A stretch of 64,000 nt of DNA from Apostichopus japonicus (taxonomy: Eukaryota; Echinodermata; Holothuroidea; Aspidochirotida; Stichopodidae): assembly GCF_037975245.1 (NCBI RefSeq), contig NC_092572.1, positions 2,517,501-2,581,500 on the forward strand. Direction: 5' to 3'. The position numbers were made by a program, and so were the translations under genes. Below are positions 38,901 through 49,000 of this stretch, in pieces; positions within the stretch are counted from its first letter, which is position 1; each line of letters begins with the position of its first letter. The notes beneath the pieces are model-generated. The model ran no database searches, had not been told where the DNA came from, and saw only the letters and a list, made by a program, of their open reading frames with translations.

Positions 38901-39998
38901 TTGTTAACTGTATCGCCAGAAAACAATTTGCAAACCATACTTATTGTCGAGTCTGTCATTAAATACCACACTAACACGGGGACCGAATGAAGTAAAGGTC
39001 GCAGCTAGTTTGCAATATCTACGGAAGCAGAATACTGCGACAAAAAAAAGGACTGTCGCCATTTTCGAAAGAAAATCTTAAAAATCTTTCGAAAATATTT
39101 TCATAAGTTTAAGGAGACTTTTTGTAAGTTCGGATGGGTTTTCGTTTTTTCGAAAATCGTTATGTCAATTTGAAAATCTTTTTCTAATTTCGAAAGTGTT
39201 TATGTGATTACCAAAGAAACCCTTGTTGTTATGGCAACTTACAATTTAGAACATAATAAACTTAAATATTTTACCGTACCGTTTACTTCGCAAACTTGAC
39301 AGTATTGTGTGCACCTCTCTGTCGACGTACAACAATTATATCCTACAAGAAATGCATCCTGTCTTGATCCTAAATCATACGAGATTATAGTGTAATGCTC
39401 GCTTTTTATTACAGTTAGGAACTCTCGTTCTAGCTGATTTTCGTATTTGAAGAATCCTATTTCATTAACAGGAACCTCTTCACCAATCTCACATGCTAAT
39501 CTTGCATTCGATCTGTTACGTTCCACACTGCAGCTGTGAACAGAGATCTCTTTGCAATCTATGGTGAAGAAAAAATAGTGAAATTTTAAGAAGAACATTA
39601 TCTTTGAATGAAGGACTAAATAAGGAAAACATGAAATACTGCGTGAACAACATGTTATGTTACAACTTGAAAACAAATAAATAGAAAAGAAATGTAACCA
39701 TAATTTATTCCGCAACATTAAGACAACATGGCCCAGTTACAATTGGCAGTTATTTTAGTCAGTCATTTGAAAAAACTGGATATAATAACTGGATATCTCA
39801 ATCGGATTCTTTCACCATTTCGGCATTAATCTTATTCTGAAGACCGTCGCGTCATATCGCAGGTTGAATTTGGACAATAGGTGATGTTTAATAGTAACGT
39901 CCGAGGGAGGACCATATATTAGGACAGGTGGAGAAGTAAAACGGAAATGACATATTAATCCTGTCGGTGGTTCGGTAGAGGTAAGTGGCGTTACATTA

Positions 39999-40036
<38 letters not shown>

Positions 40037-43000
40037 CTTAGCCAGTTTTGAAGATGAAATTTGTCAATATTTTTGTGTTCTTAGTGAATTCCCCAAAACT
40101 TGGTGGTGTGGGGATTTACAAGAGACGATAATAACCTGTCTCCCACTCCACATCTTCACTTTCCCATCTACCTTACTACACATTGGAACGCTTAAGCACT
40201 GCGTCCTCGCTAGATGAGCACCACCCACTTACTCCTTCCGGATCTCCCTAATGAAAGCGCCGGGTTCAACCGCCCGCACTAGGACATGGAATAGTGGACA
40301 GGCAATACATAAAAGAGTTCTGGCGATCGTCGGAAAACCTCATCAAGTAGATCGAAGGTGAAGTGTGTGAAGCATTATGTGCAAACAAAATATCTATAAA
40401 TAACCGATGTCACCTATTTAAGCACAATAATAAAACCAATATAAAGGACACAACTCACCTCTACATACGGCTCTGAGACGTGTAAAAGATATATAGAACT
40501 TTTCAAGTCCTAGGGGAAGATCGAGGGAATTCCCAATACTGCACGCCCAAAAACCACCTAAGATACAAGGGTGTCTGTCAAGTATACGGCATTAAAGTTG
40601 ACGGAGTCTTCCATGCTGCTGTTCTTAAGATGTTTCTCTAAAGGAATCCATGTAAACAGAGCATTGGAGGACGACTTGGAGTCCGCGTGGGGTTGAATAA
40701 GCTGTATCAACCATATTGATATATATATATATACTTAGAGGCTGGTGAATGAGGTAGGGCTGGGAGGATGAATAGCTTCGTTGATGTACGTAGTGTTTCA
40801 GTTCTCTCAATGTACCATAGTACTGTCTGGGTACCATAGTCTGTCCACCCTAATTGACGGGAAAGGCTGGATTTTGGAAAGGAAACTGTCCCCGGCTTGA
40901 TGTCCAGCTTCCCATCTGTGTCAAGAATTTAGGATCGGGAATCAGAAGAACTATCTCCAGGGCGCGGCTCTGTTCCGGATCCACGGGTGCTGATGTGTTC
41001 TCTTTCCTCAGCCCTCCGGAGGTACAGATGTAAAAATATATTTGGTACCCCGCGGAAACCCCGTCCAAAATCCAAGAAACCGGATCCAAGAGTTCCAATC
41101 GACGGGCGCATTGTAATAATCCCCCTAGTAACGGGTAAACATAAAAGTAGGATCTTGGGGGCTGAGCACCGCGTGCGTCAAGTCCAGTTCTACCCAGTTT
41201 CATCGCCAGTCTGGGACTACACCAAGATTGGGTAGCACCATGTTTTCTCCAACCTGAGGATTTGGTTTCCTTATTTTGGCGATGTTGGCCTAGGACCTTT
41301 ACCGAGTCTGTAAGCTGGAGGTGGAGCATTGTGGCGACAACGACTGCGACCTCTGATACGTTTGGGTCCGGTTAACGACCTTGTTGTTGTTGTTGGTCTA
41401 AGAGCTTACGGTCTTCGAGCATTCATCTTGGAGAATGTTGTCTTCGGGAGCGGATACATCAGGGAAAACTATTCCTGAACCGCAAATTGACCTGCTAAAA
41501 TGTCCTTGCCCGCTATTGAAAGATGAACAAGTCTCTACCGGGCATTACCCTCCGACCATCTCATCGCTGGAAGTTGAAGCGTCTAGACTCAATCAGCTTG
41601 ATGAGCATCCTAGCAAACTAGTCGTAAACGAGTCTCGGTAACGGACCCATAATCTGAGCAACGTGTGGTTCCGGGACCTGCTAATCATCGTGTGGAATTT
41701 GCTGATGTATTATAATCAGTGCCGCCGCCAGTATGAACGTTGAGGCAAATTTCATACATACTGTAGAGGACTGGTAAATTTCGTGGGACATCTGCTCTAG
41801 TGGTTTAAGTTGTTGGTCTTTGAAAGAGCCTGAACTTATCTTCTATTCTATTCTAAGTCTGTCCTTTCCTCCGGAGAAATAATGGGCACTTTGAAGATCT
41901 GTTTTCAGATCCCCCTCATGAACATTTAGGAATCTGTCTTGTTTGGCTGGGAATGCGGACCACATCTTTCTAGTTTGCAGACATTCGACTTTGTTGTAGC
42001 AGACAGCGTTCACAGGGACACACGGTGCGGAAGATTGTGTTGCCTCCTTTATCTTCCGTAGCTTGGACGTCCGTTCCGATCACTTGGGTGCCAGTGGGGA
42101 GCTCAAAGTTTAACCTCTTCGAGAATATGTCGACGGATTTAGCAATGAGGTATGAGGGTAAATCTATCCATTTAAAATCCACCTCTTCGTTATCTCTCTC
42201 CTCTGTTGCCTGTCTGAGAATCGTAATCCTCAAAGCATGGGTTCCTTCCCCACAATCCGAGGCTATCAATTCTAGGGCATGCCCGAATCCTCTACCAGTT
42301 GGTCTCTGGGTACCGATTGCAACTGTCTCTGCTCCTGCTCCGGGAATGCCTCTGGCAGGATCGGTTCCTCCGGTGCTTCCGACATTCTGGTACAAGGAGG
42401 GTTTTGCGTGGATGCTAGCTTTTTAATTAGCGGTTAAACATCGCGGGCAGTTATGAGAGCATCCACTTTCAGTTCGCTGCGGGCTGCTGAAAATGTTGTT
42501 ACCGAGGTACGTAGGTATGAGCCTTGCAACGGAGCCTAACACACTTGAGCTTAAAACCTAAATGTAGGCCACACTTGCAGTTAGCGATATACGTAGAATA
42601 ATCCACGGAGCAGGAGCCAAGTCACGGAGCCGGAAATAACTCTAAGCATCATCCGAACTAAGGGATTAAAATAGCCAAATACTGCTGCCCAGCAGTACCA
42701 GGCGTAGATGGCCTAACAAACGGGTACCGAAGAGAACAGGCCAAGAAAAGGTCATCAGCAAATGATGGGGGTCTTAGCAACCAAGTCACAACGGATAGCT
42801 AGGTTGTAGAAGACAACGGAACAGTGAGGGAGAGCAAAAGCATGTGCAAATACTTTGGAAACAAAAGGATACTTAAACAATGCATTCCAGTATACGGAGA
42901 TCTAACTCCAGTCACGAAGATTGAAAAAAAATAAAATAAAAACGATCCAAAACGTTAAAGCAAAGTTTACTGTTGAATAATGCGTAACATTCTTCCTGAA

Positions 43001-46000
43001 CGATTCGGAGGAGGAGTAAATGTTCACTGCACAGGGAGCAAGGGCGCAGTACTAAAACGTTCCAACGTGTAATTAAGGAGATGGGAAAGTACAGATGCGG
43101 AGTGGGACACAAGTAAGAGAGGAACGAAGTAAATTGCTTTTGATGTATTCGTAACTTTGACGTTTGGGCTTACGTTCTTATCAAGTTCAAAGTGATAAAA
43201 AAAAGTTTCAATTTTTTGTGATAATAAATAGGCAAATATTTGCCCGTCTACGGGGTAGTATGATATGAGTGTTATTTCACAAACTCCTACTTCTGCATAC
43301 AACGTTAATTGGAGAAAGACTTCGATATAAGTGTACGTACGTGATATCTTAAGCAAAAGTGGATCTACTGGCCTTTGGTCTTTCCCTCCATTACAAGTAA
43401 GTAACATCCCATCAAAGTGCATTTTGGGGTGAAATAGTAGTATGCTTCGAACGAAGTAATCGCCTCGTTCATTTTCATATTCATTTTGAGTTGCATTTCG
43501 TGTTATATCTAAATGTCCAATAATCCAACGGACATGGTCAACTGCGTTCGTCTTCTTTACTACGCAGGTGATATTAACTGGAATGTCCTCGAACAATATT
43601 GTTGATCTATTAAATATTATGCCAGATTCTGCGAACAAAGAAGAAATCGAAGAGTTGAAAGAAGTGAGAAGGAGTTTAGCCCCATTTCAACCAGACATGA
43701 CCATAGACTTCTTCGATGAATTTGTATATTTGTTTACGACAATTTTTTTTTGTCATCCGCTCTTGGTCATTACTCAAGACAACAAACTCACTCTGCTACG
43801 TAATGTGGCAGCTTTAAATAAGCCGTTCTATATTACAAGCCCATGCTGACACCCACGTAAATACCCTATGGCGGTTTAATCTTCTGGCCAAATTTCTAAC
43901 AATTAATTTTTATCATACTTATGCAATTTCCAGACTGACTAACTTGGCAATCCAATAAAGACCTGTCATTGGCTTTGGAAGCCATTGCACAACTATACCT
44001 GTTCCGATAAGCTGTGTTCATTCGAAGAAACCACAACACCATACGGTAAGATGTATGTTATTGTTTATTATGTTGGAATACATTCAGTCGTCTTTTCAAA
44101 TTCTCATAGAATAAATTCAGACACAAGTATGCATAAACCCATCTGTCGCAGTATTCATCACATATTTATAGATACTCACAAATACTGATAAATACCTTCT
44201 ACAATCAAGTTTATGTCCTTCTCGTCTAAGCCAATTCTGTTTGAAGCAATGCATCTGTATCTGCAAACGTCTGCAACCTGTATATCATTGATTAATATGG
44301 AAATTGATGCCGCTGTTCCATTCAGAGGTATACCTGGTATGGCAGTTGTAACCTCCAACCAAATATCGTTACCACCGACTTGCTGCTTTGACCAATAAAG
44401 TGTGGGCAAAGGAAAACCAGATGCAGCGCAGGATAGATTTACATTATCATGTATCGCAACAAATTCCGAAGGTGTTGCATACAGAGATGTGATCGTGGCT
44501 GGATCTAATAACGTGTAGTGTACAAAACAAGTATATATTGGTTAGCTGATAATACGTACTCCAGGTCGTAAAGTTTACATGATTTTATGGATGGTTCTAG
44601 AATGGCTGTACACTTAATAACAATAAATATAACAGAAGTCATAACATGAGCCGGAGAAAAAGTGGTGAATATTGCCAACCATTTCACAACACTATCTGTT
44701 ATGAATTGGAAACTGAAACTTTAGACTTAGCTATTAGTTAGATATATAAAAGAGGCAGATTTGAAGCGTTATTTATGCCGATAACCTATCAATTACCCCT
44801 ATGTTTAAGATGGACCTGTATACGACATGCATTGCCTTATTTTGAATAATTATGCCCATATACTCTCTTAGCTCATTACTTGATTACAATGCTTCATTTC
44901 GGGAGCCTAACTTAAGTATTAAGCGACAGATGTAGCGCAAAGTTTCAGACTGCAACATTTGGAAAATAGGGGGAGGGACTGATCCAATAACAGTGAATAA
45001 ATGAAAAATGGATATATTATCATTTCTGAAGTGAGTAAAAAACACCTTTTTCTACTTTTTGTAGCTCGACAGTTTGAGCTGCTGTATGTAATATAGGATC
45101 CAAACCAATGATACAGATACATATACAGATGAGAGCTATAGCCACCATCCAACATGAGAAAGGTAATTATTACAGGAATTTCATTTAGCGAAGTACAACA
45201 TGTTTTTATTTAGATGGTTTATAGCTTACAACAGATGAATGAACATTTGTCTCGTGCATGGAAATGTCGGCTGTTAATGTGACACATGTGTACCTGGTTA
45301 GTAAAGTGGTCACCCTGGTGACACTGCTATCGATTAACTCATATCTGATGATATTCTACTCACATACGGTTAATGGTAATACATCTGACGACTTACATTT
45401 CACTTCTATGGAGTACGAAGTAAATCTATTTTCGTCATTTCCAATCTTGCACATAAGCTCCTTGGCAAAATAACTTCTAATAGGATAGAAACGAAACATT
45501 GACACGAACACTTTATGACCACCATTTTGTCGATGGGTTGAGTTGGCTGTGACGTCATAACCATCCAATTCCCAGTTGAATGTGGGAAAGGAATTAGTTG
45601 TGGCATTCAATATGCATACCATGTCAACTGGTATTCCCTCCGTTAAGCTCGCCGGTGATGTCAATGTTGGTTTACCTTTAATAATGAAAAAATATTATCA
45701 TATAGAAATTACATTTAGTACTGAAAGTCCGTTTTGTTTCATTATTGGTAATATAAAGTTATTTTTACTCAAACATATTTAGGATGATCAAATAAAGTAA
45801 GCACTCTTTCACCAGGCATGATAATCAAAATTGGAAATATGTAAGAACGAGTTAACATTAGGAATGAAAAGTTTGCTGAATTTGTAATTAAATTGCTTTA
45901 GACAGTCTAAAGTTATAAATCTGTTTTGCTGTTAAAGTCTTACCTGCATGCCATTATTTAATTATCCATAATCATGTTTGGAAGTTCTAAGCACAAGTAT

Positions 46001-49000
46001 GGCATAAATGTAATCATATCCTTCTATGAATGATATTTTTTCATTGAAATTATTCTAAAAGATATATGCGACACTTTCCCGATAAATAACTTAATATTAT
46101 ATTGAGTATTCATCAAAAGCAGATTTTAACATTCATTCAATTCACGAGGGCGAAATATCCAACCCTGTCGGTTTGATAAAAAAATAACAATTCTTTAATT
46201 GAGTTATAAAATGGAATTGACTTTTTAAGCTTAATGTATATTTATGACCGTAGCTACTGGCATTGATTTCTCGACATAGATGAATGAAAAAAGAAAAGTT
46301 TTCACTTTGTTCATAGCGTATCTTCCTGAACTACACTAATGGGAAACACGTCCAACCCGACCACACATGCCTAAGCAGTTGGGTCCAAGTATATTAGATA
46401 TAAGTCTGAACAATTTGTACTGTATGGCCTAGTATATAATAGTATAGTAGAAGCTTACTTCTAGTCAGTGGCGGAGCGTCCATACAGTCAGGGCGGATGC
46501 CCCCCCCCCCCCTTACGGACTCAAATGGACTGCTGGTGCCCTTTTCAGATCTTTACCACTTTTTACTTATTCGCGATTATTGACTTTTTTATTGCGCTCT
46601 CATCTACCTACTGAAATTTGTCACAGTTTGTTGGTGTATTTTGGCGATGACACCTATTTATTCTTCGTTTATCTGCAAATTAGCCAGGCCCGGAAAAGGT
46701 AATTTCCGGCCATCTAGGGAGTATCTTTACTCAAAACATTTCTGTACGCTACGCGCCAACCTGTGGTGGCGCTCCGCTTAGATAGTATCGAAAGCGCCCC
46801 TGCAGACCATTCTCGCCCCTCCTGACCAATACCCCTAGCTCCGCCACTGCAAAGTTCTAGTACTAGTATCGCGACGACGACAGTTCTCAAAGTTTAATAA
46901 GTGATAGTAAGTTAATAGTTTCACATCATTCCACACTCTTTGAATAATAACAAGTTCGCTCACAAAATCGTAATTAATAATTTCATGTTGTGAGATTGAA
47001 GGAACCTTCGCATGCTATGCCCAGATTACGCTCTTTGCTCTTGGTACTTAACTTCCAAAAAAATAAAAAGAGGACTTTCAATCAAAAGTAAAACTGTTAG
47101 TCAAAGAGAGCGAAAGCTCACATATCGTAATTTAATATTTCCTGTTGTAGATTCGAAAGAACCTTAGTATGCAACGTCCAGATTATGCTCTTTGAACTGA
47201 ACTTAAAAACAATGGATACCTTCGGTTACTTAATTCCCAATATCGAATTACTTAATCCGGGCAGCCGAGATTCCGGCAGAAACTGTTTGACTGTTTTAAT
47301 ATCCTTTACCAAACATCATCGATATGCTTGTGCAGTATTGGAAAATAATCGGTTCCTCTTTTACTTCACTGCAGCTAGTATTTTATTAACAAAAAATCAT
47401 ATATAGGCCACAAGTTTTAATTTACCCGCAATGAAGAATGTAGGTCAATTTCCCTAGCTACTAATTGAAAATGTCATCAAATACTTAGTTGCCGTTATTC
47501 AACATAACACCAAACATATAGATGAAGAATGGGTTATATCTTTCTCTCGTGAGTTAGTCAAATATCGTCACGTCTTAATTGCCGAAGGGAAGAGTTACCG
47601 AAGAATAAAATAAAACAGAGTACTCGTTGTTGTGTTACTCACTTTTGATACTCAAATAGAGATATACTTTTCCTTCTCTGGCAGTACAAGTGATCGTCAA
47701 TCCATCAAGATTTGCTTCTGCTCTCGAAATTGACATCGTTGTTTCTTCGTAGTATTCATCAAATTCGGTATGATTAGTTCGGTAATCGATAAGATGTTTA
47801 ATTGCGTCATCAAGTATCCAAGTGATAGACGGCCTGTTCCATAGGCCTCCGACAACTTTACATGATAGTGTTACGGGCTCATCTTCGACGACTGAGACAA
47901 CACTGTTATTTTCATAAACCACGTTACTCACATAGTTCCTAATAGTGAATTCCTTCGTTGAAGCTATAACAAATTTAGGTTGCAAACTTGTAATAATACG
48001 TATCGAAAGAAAATAGCCATTAGGTATTCAATATAGGCTGTCTAGCTTTTCCCCGTTACAATAATATGAAGATTGCTTCGAAGACGACAAAGATTACAGC
48101 CTTAGATATGATAACCTTCAGTTATTATTGAAGAAGGTTCAGGGCAGAAAATGAGCAATGACATATATTAAAACTCAGTTAGGGGCCTACATTTTGCTTC
48201 TGAAAATGGAATATAATTTGAGCCGAATTCAGCATTTATACGTAGTCTTACGCTGTGAGTAAAACGGTACCACCGTGACAAAATTCAGAGAAATTAAAAG
48301 TCGCTCTCCACATTCCTCCATATATGAGTAACATCATTAATTAACGTGAAACTACTACCTAAAATTTCGCAAGATGAAACTTTTCTACTCACAGATTACT
48401 GTCAAGTTGTAAACTGGATCTTTAAGCTGTCCTGATAGTACACATTTGTATTGGCCGGTGTCTGAGGCATCAACGTTTATCAGAGTAAACTTCGCAAATC
48501 CCGTTAGAGGAGTGAACTCGATTGAGTTTGGCCTTGTATCCAACGTTACATCGTTATCTTCTATCTGTAGAATTTTCTCGTTGTCCTTCAGCAATCTTAA
48601 AAGGCCAAAATTGTCGTAGGTGAAGCTAAAATTGAGATGAATGTCGCTGCCTTCTTCTATAACCAAGGGAATGTTAGCTGCAGAAAGGGAAAAATAAAAT
48701 ATCTAGTAGACAAAGGGAAGGAATAAATATGTTATTAACACAAGTCACATGTTACATACTCTCAAAGCAGCCTTGTTGGAAGTTATTTAAACCTAACAAA
48801 AGTGCATCACACGTCTTCATTTTGTTCTTTGAACCGTATTATCCGACTCAGGTCGTCGATGAATATATTTGAAAAAAGGGTCGAATATTGTGCACGAATT
48901 TGTCCTTTTTTATCGCTTCACTTAAACTTAAAACTATCTTACGTTGTAGTATGGTAGCTAGTCAGATAACCCTTGGAGTAACATCAGTATCACTATGCAG

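Noticed and set aside
40850-41329. 159-residue minus-strand frame
   Set aside because: It lies in the GC-rich block where stops are rarer; no recognisable domain, and the opposite strand is equally open.
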